64,000 nt of DNA from Crossaster papposus (Eukaryota; Echinodermata; Asteroidea; Velatida; Solasteridae): NCBI GenBank assembly GCA_037893245.1, contig JBAIAA010000013.1:806001-870000 (forward strand), in the 5' to 3' direction. The stretch's first letter is position 1; every line of letters begins with the position of its first letter. Shown in pieces: positions 6,178-21,100 of this stretch. A program made the position numbers and the translations under genes. The notes below the pieces were generated by a model that had not been told where the DNA came from, searched no databases, and worked only from the letters and a program-made list of their open reading frames with translations.

Positions 6178-9100
6178 AAGAGATATTTTTGCTTCACTGT
6201 TATTCAAATTTAATAATTATTTTAGAATGTTTTTAGAATGTCTGCTTTTATTTTGTTTGTTGTTTTTCTAAATTTACATGAGGCATGGTGGCGCAGTGGA
6301 AGCTTGCTGGGCCTATAACCCAGAGTGCCGAGGATCAAAACCTCGTTCTGCTGCTAATAAGTTTTTGGTATGACTTGAAGTACTCGACTCAGAGTGACAA
6401 AGTAGACCCTTTCTTGGTCAGTAACCGAGAGTTCGGATGATCACAACCTCGGTCTGCTCAGGATAATTTTGTATTTGATAGGGATTTCATTTTCATTAAA
6501 AATAGTTACGCAGAGTAGTGCAGCGGGAACGTGATGGGCCCATAGCCCAGATGTCCGAGGACCAAACCCTCGCTTTGCTAACTAGGTATTTTTGCTTCAC
6601 TGCTATTCACATTTAATAAATATTGTAGAATGTTTTTAGAATGTCTGCTTTCATTTTGTTTGCATTTTCTAAATTTACATGAGGCATAGTGGCGCAGTTG
6701 AAGCGTGCTGGGCCCATAACCCAGAGGTCCGAGGATCGAAACCTCGCTCTGCTAACAAGTTTTTGGTATGACATGAGGTACTCGACTCGGAGTGACAAAG
6801 TAGACACTTTCTTGGTCAGTACCCGAGAGTTTGGTTGACCACAACCTCGGTCTGCTCAGGATAATTATTTCGTTGAAAGTGATTTCATTTTCATTACAAA
6901 TAGTTACGCAGAGTGGTGCAGTGGGAAGCGTGATGGGCCCATAACCCAGAGGCCCGAGGACCGAAACCTCGCTCTGCTAAAGAGGTATTTTTGCTTCACT
7001 GTTATTCAAATTTAATAATTATTTTAGAATGTTTTTAGAATGTCTGCTTTTATTTTGTTTGTTGTTTTTCTAAATTTACATGAGGCATGGTGGCGCAGTG
7101 GAAGCTTGCTGGGCCTATAACCCAGAGTGCCGAGGATCAAAACCTCGTTCTGCTGCTAATAAGTTTTTGGTATGACTTGAAGTACTCGACTCAGAGTGAC
7201 AAAGTAGACCCTTTCTTGGTCAGTAACCGAGAGTTCGGATGATCACAACCTCGGGCTGCTCAGGATAATTTTGTATTTGATAGGGATTTCATTTTCATTA
7301 AAAATAGTTACGCAGAGTAGTGCAGCGGGAGCGTGATGGGCCCATAGCCCAGAGGTCCGAGGACCAAAACCTCGCTTTGCTAACTAGGTATTTTTGCTTC
7401 ACTGCTATTCACATTTAATAAATATTGTAGAATGTTTTTAGAATGTCTGCTTTCATTTTGTTTGCATTTTCTAAATTTACATGAGGCATAGTGGCGCAGT
7501 TGAAGCGTGCTGGGCCCATAACCCAGAGGTCCGAGGATCGAAACCTCGCTCTGCTAACAAGTTTTTGGTATGACATGAGGTACTCGACTCGGAGTGACAA
7601 AGTAGACACTTTCTTGGTCAGTACCCGAGAGTTTGGTTGACCACAACCTCGGTCTGCTCAGGATAATTATTTCCTTGAAAGTGATTTCATTTTCATTACA
7701 AATAGTTACGCAGAGTGGTGCAGTGGGAAGCGTGATGGGCCCATTACCCAGAGGCCCGAGGACCAAAACCTCGCTCTGCTAAAAGGTATTTTTGCTTCAC
7801 TGTTATTCAAATTTAATAATTATTTTAAAATATTTTTAGAATGTCTGCTTTTATTTTGTTTGTTGTTTTTCTAAATTTACATGAGGCATGGTGGCGCAGT
7901 GGAAACTTGCTGGGCCTATAACCCAGAGTGCCGAGGATCAAAACCTCGTTCTGCTGCTAATACGTTTTGGGTATGACTTGAAGTACTCGACTCAGAGTGA
8001 CAAAGTAGACCCTTTCTTGGTCAGTAACCGAGAGTTCGGATGATCACAACCTCGGTCTGCTCAGGATAATTTTGTATTTGATAGGGATTTCATTTTCATT
8101 AAAAATAGTTACGCAGAGTAGTGCAGCGGGAGCGTGATGGGCCCATAGCCCAGAGGTCCGAGGACCAAACCCTCGCTTTGCTAACTAGGTATTTTTGCTT
8201 CACTGCTATTCACATTTAATAAATATTGTAGAATGTTTTTAGAATGTCTGCTTTCATTTTGTTTGCATTTTCTAAATTTACATGAGGCATAGTGGCGCAG
8301 TTGAAGCGTGCTGGGCCCATAACCCAGAGGTCCGAGGATCGAAACCTCGCTCTGCTAACAAGTTTTTGGTATGACATGAGGTACTCGACTCGGAGTGACA
8401 AAGTAGACACTTTCTTGGTCAGTACCCGAGAGTTTGGTTGACCACAACCTCGGTCTGCTCAGGATAATTATTTCGTTGAAAGTGATTTCATTTTCATTAC
8501 AAATAGTTACGCAGAGTGGTGCAGTGGGAAGCGTGATGGGCCCATAACCCAGAGGCCCGAGGACCGAAACCTCGCTCTGCTAAAGAGGTATTTTTGCTTC
8601 ACTGTTATTCAAATTTAATAATTATTTTAGAATGTTTTTAGAATGTCTGCTTTTATTTTGTTTGTTGTTTTTCTAAATTTACATGAGGCATGGTGGCGCA
8701 GTGGAAGCTTGCTGGGCCTATAACCCAGAGTGCCGAGGATCAAAACCTCGTTCTGCTGCTAATAAGTTTTTGGTATGACTTGAAGTACTCGACTCAGAGT
8801 GACAAAGTAGACCCTTTCTTGGTCAGTAACCGAGAGTTCGGATGATCACAACCTCGGGCTGCTCAGGATAATTTTGTATTTGATAGGGATTTCATTTTCA
8901 TTAAAAATAGTTACGCAGAGTAGTGCAGCGGGAGCGTGACGGGCCCATAGCCCAGAGGTCCGAGGACCAAAACCTCGCTTTGCTAACTAGGTATTTTTGC
9001 TTCACTGCTATTCACATTTAATAAATATTGTAGAATGTTTTTAAAATGTCTGCTTTCATTTTGTTTGCATTTTCTAAATTTACATGAGGCATAGTGGCGC

Positions 9101-12100
9101 AGTTGAAGCGTGCTGGGCCCATAACCCAGAGGTCCGAGGATCGAAACCTCGCTCTGCTAACAAGTTTTTGGTATGACATGAGGTACTCGACTCGGAGTGA
9201 CAAAGTAGACACTTTCTTGGTCAGTACCCGAGAGTTTGGTTGACCACAACCTCGGTCTGCTCAGGATAATTATTTCCTTGAAAGTGATTTCATTTTCATT
9301 ACAAATAGTTACGCAGAGTGGTGCAGTGGGAAGCGTGATGGGCCCATTACCCAGAGGCCCGAGGACCGAAACCTCGCTCTGCTAAAAGGTATTTTTGCTT
9401 CACTGTTATTCAAATTTAATAATTATTTTAAAATGTTTTTAGAATGTCTGCTTTTATTTTGTTTGTTGTTTTTCTAAATTTACATGAGGCATGGTGGCGC
9501 AGTGGAAACTTGCTGGGCCTATAACCCAGAGTGCCGAGGATCAAAACCTCGTTCTGCTGCTAATAAGTTTTTGGTATGACTTGAAGTACTCGACTCAGAG
9601 TGATAAAGTAGACCCTTTCTTGGTCAGTAACCGAGAGTTCGGATGATCACAACCTCGGTCTGCTCAGGATAATTTTGTATTTGATAGGGATTTCATTTTC
9701 ATTAAAAATAGTTACGCAGAGTAGTGCAGCGGGGGCGTGATGGGCCCATAGCCCAGAGGTCCGAGGACCAAAACCTCGCTTTGCTAACTAGGTATTTTTG
9801 CTTCACTGCTATTCACATTTAATAAATATTGTAGAATGTTTTTAGAATGTCTGCTTTTTATTTTGTTTGCATTTTCTAAATTTACATGAGGCATAGTGGC
9901 GCAGTTGAAGCGTGCTGGGCCCATAACCTAGAGGTCCGAGGATCGAAACCTCGCTCTGCTAACAAGTTTTTGGTATGACATGAGGTACTCGACTCGGAGT
10001 GACAAAGTAGACACTTTCTTGGTCAGTACCTGAGAGTTTGGTTGACCACAACCTCGGTCTGCTCAGGATAATTATTTCCTTGAAAGTGATTTCATTTTCA
10101 TTACAAATAGTTACGCAGAGTGGTGCAATGGGAAGCGTGATGGGCCCATAACCCAGAGGCCCGAGGACCGAAACCTCGCTCTGCTAAAGAGGTATTTTTG
10201 CTTCACTGTTATTCAAATTTAATAATTATTTTAGAATGTTTTTAGAATGTCTGCTTTTATTTTGTTTGTTGTTTTTCTAAATTTACATGAGGCATGGTGG
10301 CGCAGTGGAAGCTTGCTGGGCCTATAACCCAGAGTGCCGAGGATCAAAACCTTGTTCTGCTGCTAATAAGTTTTTGGTATGACTTGAAGTACTCGACTCA
10401 GAGTGACAAAGTAGACCCTTTCTTGGTCAGTAACCGAGAGTTCGGATGATCACAACCTCGGTCTGCTCAGGATAATTTTGTATTTGATAGGGATTTCATT
10501 TTCATTAAAAATAGTTACGCAGAGTAGTGCAGCGGGAGCATGATGGGCCCATAGCCCAGAGGTCCGAGGACCAAAACCTCGCTTTGCTAACTAGGTATTT
10601 TTGCTTCACTGCTATTCACATTTAATAAATATTGTAGAATGTTTTTAGAATGTCTGCTTTCATTTTGTTTGCATTTTCTAAATTTACATGAGGCATAGTG
10701 GCGCAGTTGAAGCGTGCTGGGCCCATAACCCAGAGGTCCGAGGATCGAAACCTCGCTCTGCTAACAAGTTTTTGGTATGACATGAGGTACTCGACTCGGA
10801 GTGACAAAGTAGACACTTTCTTGGTCAGTACCCGAGAGTTTGGTTGACCACAACCTTGGTCTGCTCAGGATAATTATTTCGTTGAAAGTGATTTCATTTT
10901 CATTACAAATAGTTACGCAGAGTGGTGCAGTGGGAAGCGTGATGGGCCCATAACCCAGAGGCCCGAGGACCGAAACCTCGCTCTGCTAAAGAGGTATTTT
11001 TGCTTCACTGTTATTCAAATTTAATAATTATTTTAGAATGTTTTTAGAATGTCTGCTTTCATTTTGTTTGTTGTTTTTCTAAATTTACATGAGGCATGGT
11101 GGCGCAGTGGAAGCTTGCTGGGCCTATAACCCAGAGTGCCGAGGATCAAAACCTCGTTCTGCTGCTAATAAGTTTTTGGTATGACTTGAAGTACTCGACT
11201 CAGAGTGACAAAGTAGACCCTTTCTTGGTCAGTAACCGAGAGTTTGGATGATCACAACCTCGGGCTGCTCAGGATAATTTTGTATTTGATAGGGATTTCA
11301 TTTTCATTAAAAATAGTTACGCAGAGTAGTGCAGCGGGAGCGTGATGGGCCCATAGCCCAGAGGTCCGAGGACCAAAACCTCGCTTTGCTAACTAGGTAT
11401 TTTTGCTTCACTGCTATTCACATTTAATAAATATTGTAGAATGTTTTTAGAATGTCTGCTTTCATTTTGTTTGCATTTTCTAAATTTACATGAGGCATAG
11501 TGGCGCAGTTGAAGCGTGCTGGGCCCATAACCCAGAGGTCCGAGGATCGAAACCTCGCTCTGCTAACAAGTTTTTGGTATAAAATGAGGTACTCGACTCG
11601 GAGTGACAAAGTAGACACTTTCTTGGTCAGTACCCGAGAGTTTGGTTGACCACAACCTCGGTCTGCTCAGGATAATTATTTCCTTGAAAGTGATTTCATT
11701 TTCATTACAAATAGTTACGCAGAGTGGTGCAGTGGGAAGCGTGATGGGCCCATAACCCAGAGGCCCGAGGACCGAAACCTCGCTCTGCTAAAGAGGTATT
11801 TTTGCTTCACTGTTATTCAAATTTAATAATTATTTTAGAATGTTTTTAGAATGTCTGCTTTTATTTTGTTTGTTGTTTTTCTAAATTTACATGAGGCATG
11901 GTGGCGCAGTGGAAGCTTGCTGGGCCTATAACCCAGAGTGCCGAGGATCAAAACCTCGTTCTGCTGCTAATAAGTTTTTGGTATGACTTGAAGTACTCGA
12001 CTCAGAGTGACAAAGTAGACCCTTTCTTGGTCAGTAACCGAGAGTTCGGATGATCACAACCTCGGTCTGCTCAGGATAATTTTGTATTTGATAGGGATTT

Positions 12101-15100
12101 CATTTTCATTAAAAACAGTTAGGCAGAGTAGTGCAGCGGGAGCGTGATGGGCCCATAGCCCAGAGGTCCGAGGACCAAAACCTCGCTTTGCTAACTAGGT
12201 ATTTTTGCTTCACTGCTATTCACATTTAATAAATATTGTAGAATGTTTTTAGAATGTCTGCTTTCATTTTGTTTGCATTTTCTAAATTTACATGAGGCAT
12301 AGTGGCGCAGTTGAAGCGTGCTGGACCCATAACCCAGAGGTCCGAGGATCGAAACCTCGCTCTGCTAACAAGTTTTTGGTATGACATGAGGTACTCGACT
12401 CGGAGTGACAAAGTAGACACTTTCTTGGTCAGTACCCGAGAGTTTGGTTGACCACAACCTCGGTCTGCTCAGGATAATTATTTCCTTGAAAGTGATTTCA
12501 TTTTCATTACAAATAGTTACGCAGAGTGGTGCAGTGGGAAGCGTGATGGGCCCATAACCCAGAGGCCCGAGGACCGAAACCTCGCTCTGCTAAAGAGGTA
12601 TTTTTGCTTCACTGTTATTCAAATTTAATAATTATTTTAGAATGTTTTTAGAATGTCTGCTTTTATTTTGTTTGTTGTTTTTCTAAATTTACATGAGGCA
12701 TGGTGGCGCAGTGGAAGCTTGTTGGGCCTATAACCCAGAGTGCCGAGGATCAAAACCTCGTTCTGCTGCTAATAAGTTTTTGGTATGACTTGAAGTACTC
12801 GACTCAGAGTGACAAAGTAGACCCTTTTTTGGTCAGTAACCGAGAGTTCGGATGATCACAACCTCGGTCTGCTCAGGATAATTTTGTATTTGATAGGGAT
12901 TTCATTTTCATTAACAATAGTTACGCAGAGTAGTGCAGCGGGAGCGTGATGGGCCCATAGCCCAGAGGTCCGAGGACCAAAACCTCGCTTTGCTAACTAG
13001 GTATTTTTGTTTCACTGCTATTCACATTTAATAAATATTGTAGAATGTTTTTAGAATGTCTGCTTTCATTTTGTTTGCATTTTCTAAATTTACATGAGGC
13101 ATAGTAGCGCAGTTGAAGCGTGCTGGGCCCATAACCCAGAGGTCCGAGGATCGAAACCTCGCTCTGCTAACAAGTTTTTGGTATGACATGAGGTACTCGA
13201 CTCGGAGTGACAAAGTAGACACTTTCTTGGTCAGTACCCGAGAGTTTGGTTGACCACAACCTCGGTCTGCTCAGGATAATTATTTCCTTGAAAGTGATTT
13301 CATTTATATTACAAATAGTTACGCAGAGTGGTGCAGTGGGAAGCGTGATGGGCCCATAACCCAGAGGCCCGAGGACCGAAACCTCGCTCTGCTAAAGAGA
13401 TATTTTTGCTTCACTGTTATTCAAATTTAATAATTATTTTAGAATGTTTTTAGAATGTCTGCTTTTATTTTGTTTGTTGTTTTTCTAAATTTACATGAGG
13501 CATGGTGGCGCAGTGGAAGCTTGCTGGGCCTATAACCCAGAGTGCCGAGGATCAAAACCTCGTTCTGCTGCTAATAAGTTTTTGGTATGACTTGAAGTAC
13601 TCGACTCAGAGTGACAAAGTAGACCCTTTCTTGGTCAGTAACCGAGAGTTCGGATGATCACAACCTCGGTCTGCTCAAGATAATTTTGTATTTGATAGGG
13701 ATTTCATTTTCATTAAGAATAGTTACGCAGAGTAGTGCAGCGGGAACGTGATGGGCCCATAGCCCAGAGGTCCGAGGACCAAACCCTCGCTTTGCTAACT
13801 AGGTATTTTTGCTTCACTGCTATTCACATTTAATAAATATTGTAGAATGTTTTTAGAATGTCTGCTTTCATTTTGTTTGCATTTTCTAAATTTACATGAG
13901 GCATAGTGGCGCAGTTGAAGCGTGCTGGGCCCATAACCCAGAGGTCCGAGGATCGAAACCTCGCTCTGCTAACAAGTTTTTGGTATGACATGAGGTACTC
14001 GACTCGGAGTGACAAAGTAGACACTTTCTTGGTCAGTACCCGAGAGTTTGGTTGACCACAACCTCGGTCTGCTCAGGATAATTATTTCGTTGAAAGTGAT
14101 TTCATTTTCATTACAAATAGTTACGCAGAGTGGTGCAGTGGGAAGCGTGATGGGCCCATAACCCAGAGGCCCGAGGACCGAAACCTCGCTCTGCTAAAGA
14201 GGTATTTTTGCTTCACTGTTATTCAAATTTAATAATTATTTTAGAATGTTTTTAGAATGTCTGCTTTTATTTTGTTTGTTGTTTTTCTAAATTTACATGA
14301 GGCATGGTGGTGCAGTGGAAGCTTGCTGGGCCTATAACCCAGAGTGCCGAGGATCAAAACCTCGTTCTGCTGCTAATAAGTTTTTGGTATGACTTGAAGT
14401 ACTCGACTCAGAGTGACAAAGTAGACTCTTTCTTGGTCAGTAACCGAGAGTTCGGATGATCACAACCTCGGGCTGCTCAGGATAATTTTGTATTTGATAG
14501 GGATTTCATTTTCATTAAAAATAGTTACGCAGAGTAGTGCAGCGGGAGCGTGATGGGCCCATAGCCCAGAGGTCCGAGGACCAAAACCTCGCTTTGCTAA
14601 CTAGGTATTTTTGCTTCACTGCTATTCACATTTAATAAATATTGTAGAATGTTTTTAGAATGTCTGCTTTCATTTTGTTTGCATTTTCTAAATTTACATG
14701 AGGCATAGTGGCGCAGTTGAAGCGTGCTGGGCCCATAACCCAGAGGTCCGAGGATCGAAACCTCGCTCTGCTAACAAGTTTTTGGTATGACATGAGGTAC
14801 TCGACTCGGAGTGACAAAGTAGACACTTTCTTGGTCAGTACCCGAGAGTTTGGTTGACCACAACCTCGGTCTGCTCAGGATAATTATTTCCTTGAAAGTG
14901 ATTTCATTTTCATTACAAATAGTTACGCAGAGTGGTGCAGTGGGAAGCGTGATGGGCCCATAACCCAGAGGCCCGAGAACCGAAACCTCGCTCTGCTAAA
15001 GAGGTATTTTTGCTTCACTGTTATTCAAATTTAATAATTATTTTAGAATGTTTTTAGAATGTCTGCTTTTATTTTGTTTGTTGTTTTTCTAAATTTACAT

Positions 15101-18100
15101 GAGGCATGGTGGCGCAGTGGAAGCTTGCTGGGCCTATAACCCAGAGTGCCGAGGATCAAAACCTCGTTCTGCTGCTAATAAGTTTTTGGTATGACTTGAA
15201 GTACTCGACTCAGAGTGACAAAGTAGACCCTTTCTTGGTCAGTAACCGAGAGTTCGGATGATAACAACCTCGGGCTGCTCAGGATAATTTTGTATTTGAT
15301 AGGGATTTCATTTTCATTAAAAATAGTTACGCAGAGTAGTGCAGCGGGAGCGTGATGGGCCCATAGCCCAGAGGTCCGAGGACCAAAACCTCGCTTTGCT
15401 AACTAGGTATTTTTGCTTCACTGCTATTCACATTTAATAAATATTGTAGAATGTTTTTAGAATGTCTGCTTTCATTTTGTTTGCATTTTCTAAATTTACA
15501 TGAGGCATAGTGGCGCAGTTGAAGCGTGCTGGGCCCATAACCCAGAGGTCCGAGGATCGAAACCTCGCTCTGCTAACAAGTTTTTGGTATGACATGAGGT
15601 ACTCGACTCGGAGTGACAAAGTAGACACTTTCTTGGTCAGTACCCGAGAGTTTGGTTGACCACAACCTCGGTCTGCTCAGGATAATTATTTCGTTGAAAG
15701 TGATTTCATTTTCATTACAAATAGTTACGCAGAGTGGTGCAGTGGGAAGCGTGATGGGCCCATAACCCAGAGGCCCGAGGACCAAAACCTCGCTCTGCTA
15801 AAGAGGTATTTTTGCTTCACTGTTATTCAAATTTAATAATTATTTTAGAATGTTTTTAGAATGTCTGCTTTTATTTTGTTTGTTGTTTTTCTAAATTTAC
15901 ATGAGGCATGGTGGCGCAGTGGAAGCTTGCTGGGCCTATAACCCAGAGTGCCGAGGATCAAAACCTCGTTCTGCTGCTAATAAGTTTTTGGTATGACTTG
16001 AAGTACTCGACTCAGAGTGACAAAGTAGACCCTTTCTTGGTCAGTAACCGAGAGTTCGGATGATCACAACCTCGGTCTGCTCAGGATAATTTTGTATTTG
16101 ATAGGGATTTCATTTTCATTAAAAACAGTTACGCAGAGTAGTGCAGCGGGAGCGTGATGGGCCCATAGCCCAGAGGTCCGAGGACCAAAACCTCGCTTTG
16201 CTAACTAGGTATTTTTGCTTCACTGCTATTCACATTTAATAAATATTGTAGAATGTTTTTAGAATGTCTGCTTTCATTTTGTTTGCATTTTCTAAATTTA
16301 CATGAGGCATAGTGGCGCAGTTGAAGCGTGCTGGACCCATAACCCAGAGGTCCGAGGATCGAAACCTCGCTCTGCTAACAAGTTTTTGGTATGACATGAG
16401 GTACTCGACTCGGAGTGACAAAGTAGACACTTTCTTGGTCAGTACCCGAGAGTTTGGTTGACCACAACCTCGGTCTGCTCAGGATAATTATTTCCTTGAA
16501 AGTGATTTCATTTTCATTACAAATAGTTACGCAGAGTGGTGCAGTGGGAAGCGTGATGGGCCCATAACCCAGAGGCCCGAGGACCGAAACCTCGCTCTGC
16601 TAAAGAGGTATTTTTGCTTCACTGTTATTCAAATTTAATAATTATTTTAGAATGTTTTTAGAATGTCTGCTTTTATTTTGTTTGTTGTTTTTCTAAATTT
16701 ACATGAGGCATGGTGGCGCAGTGGAAGCTTGTTGGGCCTATAACCCAGAGTGCCGAGGATCAAAACCTCGTTCTGCTGCTAATAAGTTTTTGGTATGACT
16801 TGAAGTACTCGACTCAGAGTGACAAAGTAGACCCTTTTTTGGTCAGTAACCGAGAGTTCGGATGATCACAACCTCGGTCTGCTCAGGATAATTTTGTATT
16901 TGATAGGGATTTCATTTTCATTAAAAATAGTTACGCAGAGTAGTGCAGCGGGAGCGTGATGGGCCCATAGCCCAGAGGTCCGAGGACCAAAACCTCGCTT
17001 TGCTAACTAGGTATTTTTGTTTCACTGCTATTCACATTTAATAAATATTGTAGAATGTTTTTAGAATGTCTGCTTTCATTTTGTTTGCATTTTCTAAATT
17101 TACATGAGGCATAGTGGCGCAGTTGAAGCGTGCTGGGCCCATAACCCAGAGGTCCGAGGATCGAAACCTCGCTCTGCTAACAAGTTTTTGGTATGACATG
17201 AGGTACTCGACTCGGAGTGACAAAGTAGACACTTTCTTGGTCAGTACCCGAGAGTTTGATTGACCACAACCTCGGTCTGCTCAGGATAATTATTTCCTTG
17301 AAAGTGATTTCATTTTCATTACAAATAGTTACGCAGAGTGGTGCAGTGGGAAGCGAGATGGGCCCATAACCCAGAGGCCCGAGGACCGAAACCTCGCTCT
17401 GCTAAAGAGGTATTTTTGCTTTACTGTTATTCAAATTTAATAATTATTTTAGAATGTTTTTAGAATGTCTGCTTTTATTTTGTTTGTTGTTTTTCTAAAT
17501 TTACATGAGGCATGGTGGCGCAGTGGAAGCTTGCTGGGTCTATAACCCAGAGTGCCGAGGATCAAAACCTCGTTCTGCTGCTAATAAGTTTTTGGTATGA
17601 CTTGAAGTACTCGACTCAGAGTGACAAAGTAGACCCTTTTTTGGTCAGTAACCGAGAGTTCGGATGATCACAACCTCGGTCTGCTCAGGATAATTTTGTA
17701 TTTGATAGGGATTTCATTTTCATTAAAAATAGTTACGCAGAGTAGTGCAGCGGGAGCGTGATGGGCCCATAGCCCAGAGGTCCGAGGACCAAAACCTCGC
17801 TTTGCTAACTAGGTATTTTTGCTTCACTGCTATTCACATTTAATAAATATTGTAGAATGTTTTTAGAATGTCTGCTTTCATTTTGTTTGCATTTTCTAAA
17901 TTTACATGAGGCATAGTGGCGCACTTGAAGCGTGCTGGGCCCATAACCCAGAGGTCCGAGGATCGAAACCTCGCTCTGCTAACAAGTTTTTGGTATGACA
18001 TGAGGTACTCGACTCGGAGTGACAAAGTAGACACTTTCTTGGTCAGTACCCGAGAGTTTGGTTGACCACAACCTCGGTCTGCTCAGGATAATTATTTCCT

Positions 18101-21100
18101 TGAAAGTGATTTCATTTTCATTACAAATAGTTACGCAGAGTGGTGCAGTGGGAAGCGTGATGGGCCCATAACCCAGAGGCCCGAGGACCGAAACCTCGCT
18201 CTGCTAAAGAGGTATTTTTGCTTCACTGTTATTCAAATTTAATAATTATTTTAGAATGTTTTTAGAATGTCTGCTTTTATTTTGTTTGTTGTTTTTCTAA
18301 ATTTACATGAGGCATGGTGGCGCAGTGGAAGCTTGCTGGGCCTATAACCCAGAGTGCCGAGGATCAAAACCTCGTTCTGCTGCTAATAAGTTTTTGGTAT
18401 GACTTGAAGTACTCGACTCAGAGTGACAAAGTAGACCCTTTCTTGGTCAGTAACCGAGAGTTCGGATGATCACAACCTCGGTCTGCTCAGGATAATTTTG
18501 TATTTGATAGGGATTTCATTTTCATTAAAAACAGTTACGCAGAGTAGTGCAGCGGGAGCGTGATGGGCCCATAGCCCAGAGGTCCGAGGACCAAAACCTC
18601 GCTTTGCTAACTAGGTATTTTTGCTTCACTGCTATTCACATTTAATAAATATTGTAGAATGTTTTTAGAATGTCTGCTTTCATTTTGTTTGCATTTTCTA
18701 AATTTACATGAGGCATAGTGGCGCAGTTGAAGCGTGCTGGACCCATAACCCAGAGGTCCGAGGATCGAAACCTCGCTCTGCTAACAAGTTTTTGGTATGA
18801 CATGAGGTACTCGACTCGGAGTGACAAAGTAGACACTTTCTTGGTCAGTACCCGAGAGTTTGGTTGACCACAACCTCGGTCTGCTCAGGATAATTATTTC
18901 CTTGAAAGTGATTTCATTTTCATTACAAATAGTTACGCAGAGTGGTGCAGTGGGAAGCGTGATGGGCCCATAACCCAGAGGCCCGAGGACCGAAACCTCG
19001 CTCTGCTAAAGAGGTATTTTTGCTTCACTGTTATTCAAATTTAATAATTATTTTAGAATGTTTTTAGAATGTCTGCTTTTATTTTGTTTGTTGTTTTTCT
19101 AAATTTACATGAGGCATGGTGGCGCAGTGGAAGCTTGTTGGGCCTATAACCCAGAGTGCCGAGGATCAAAACCTCGTTCTGCTGCTAATAAGTTTTTGGT
19201 ATGACTTGAAGTACTCGACTCAGAGTGACAAAGTAGACCCTTTTTTGGTCAGTAACCGAGAGTTCGGATGATCACAACCTCGGTCTGCTCAGGATAATTT
19301 TGTATTTGATAGGGATTTCATTTTCATTAAAAATAGTTACGCAGAGTAGTGCAGCGGGAGCGTGATGGGCCCATAGCCCAGAGGTCCGAGGACCAAAACC
19401 TCGCTTTGCTAACTAGGTATTTTTGTTTCACTGCTATTCACATTTAATAAATATTGTAGAATGTTTTTAGAATGTCTGCTTTCATTTTGTTTGCATTTTC
19501 TAAATTTACATGAGGCATAGTGGCGCAGTTGAAGCGTGCTGGGCCCATAACCCAGAGGTCCGAGGATCGAAACCTCGCTCTGCTAACAAGTTTTTGGTAT
19601 GACATGAGGTACTCGACTCGGAGTGACAAAGTAGACACTTTCTTGGTCAGTTCCCGAGAGTTTGATTGACCACAACCTCGGTCTGCTCAGGATAATTATT
19701 TCCTTGAAAGTGATTTCATTTTCATTACAAATAGTTACGCAGAGTGGTGCAGTGGGAAGCGAGATGGGCCCATAACCCAGAGGCCCGAGGACCGAAACCT
19801 CGCTCTGCTAAAGAGGTATTTTTGCTTCACTGTTATTCAAATTTAATAATTATTTTAGAATGTTTTTAGAATGTCTGCTTTTATTTTGTTTGTTGTTTTT
19901 CTAAATTTACATGAGGCATGGTGGCGCAGTGGAAGCTTGCTGGGTCTATAACCCAGAGTGCCGAGGATCAAAACCTCGTTCTGCTGCTAATAAGTTTTTG
20001 GTATGACTTGAAGTACTCGACTCAGAGTGACAAAGTAGACCCTTTCTTGGTCAGTAACCGAGAGTTCGGATGATCACAACCTCGGTCTGCTCAGGATAAT
20101 TTTGTATTTGATAGGGATTTCATTTTCATTAAAAATAGTTACGCAGAGTAGTGCAGCGGGAGCGTGATGGGCCCATAGCCCAGAGGTTCGAGGACCAAAA
20201 CCTCGCTTTGCTAACTAGGTATTTTTGCTTCACTGCTATTCACATTTAATAAATATTGTAGAATGTTTTTAGAATGTCTGCTTTCATTTTGTTTGCATTT
20301 TCTAAATTTACATGAGGCATAGTGGCGCAGTTGAAGCGTGCTGGACCCATAACCCAGAGGTCCGAGGATCGAAACCTCGCTCTGCTAACAAGTTTTTTGT
20401 ATGACATGAGGTACTCGACTCGGAGTGACAAAGTAGACACTTTCTTGGTCAGTACCCGAGAGTTTGGTTGACCACAACCTCGGTCTGCTCAGGATAATTA
20501 TTTCCTTGAAAGTGATTTCATTTTCATTACAAATAGTTACGCAGAGTGGTGCAGTGGGAAGCGTGATGGGCCCATAACCCAGAGGCCCGAGGACCAAAAC
20601 CTCGCTCTGCTAAAGAGGTATTTTTGCTTCACTGTTATTCAAATTTAATAATTATTTTAGAATGTTTTTAGAATGTCTGCTTTTATTTTGTTTGTTGTTT
20701 TTCTAAATTTACATGAGGCATGGTGGCGCAGTGGAAGCTTGTTGGGCCTATAACCCAGAGTGCCGAGGATCAAAACCTCGTTCTGCTGCTAATAAGTTTT
20801 TGGTATGACTTGAAGTACTCGACTCAGAGTGACAAAGTAGACCCTTTTTTGGTCAGTAACCGAGAGTTCGGATGATCACAACCTCGGTCTGCTCAGGATA
20901 ATTTTGTATTTGATAGGGATTTCATTTTCATTAAAAATAGTTACGCAGAGTAGTGCAGCGGGAGCGTGATGGGCCCATAGCCCAGAGGTCCGAGGACCAA
21001 AACCTCGCTTTGCTAACTAGGTATTTTTGTTTCACTGCTATTCACATTTAATAAATATTGTAGAATGTTTTTGGAATGTCTGCTTTCATTTTGTTTGCAT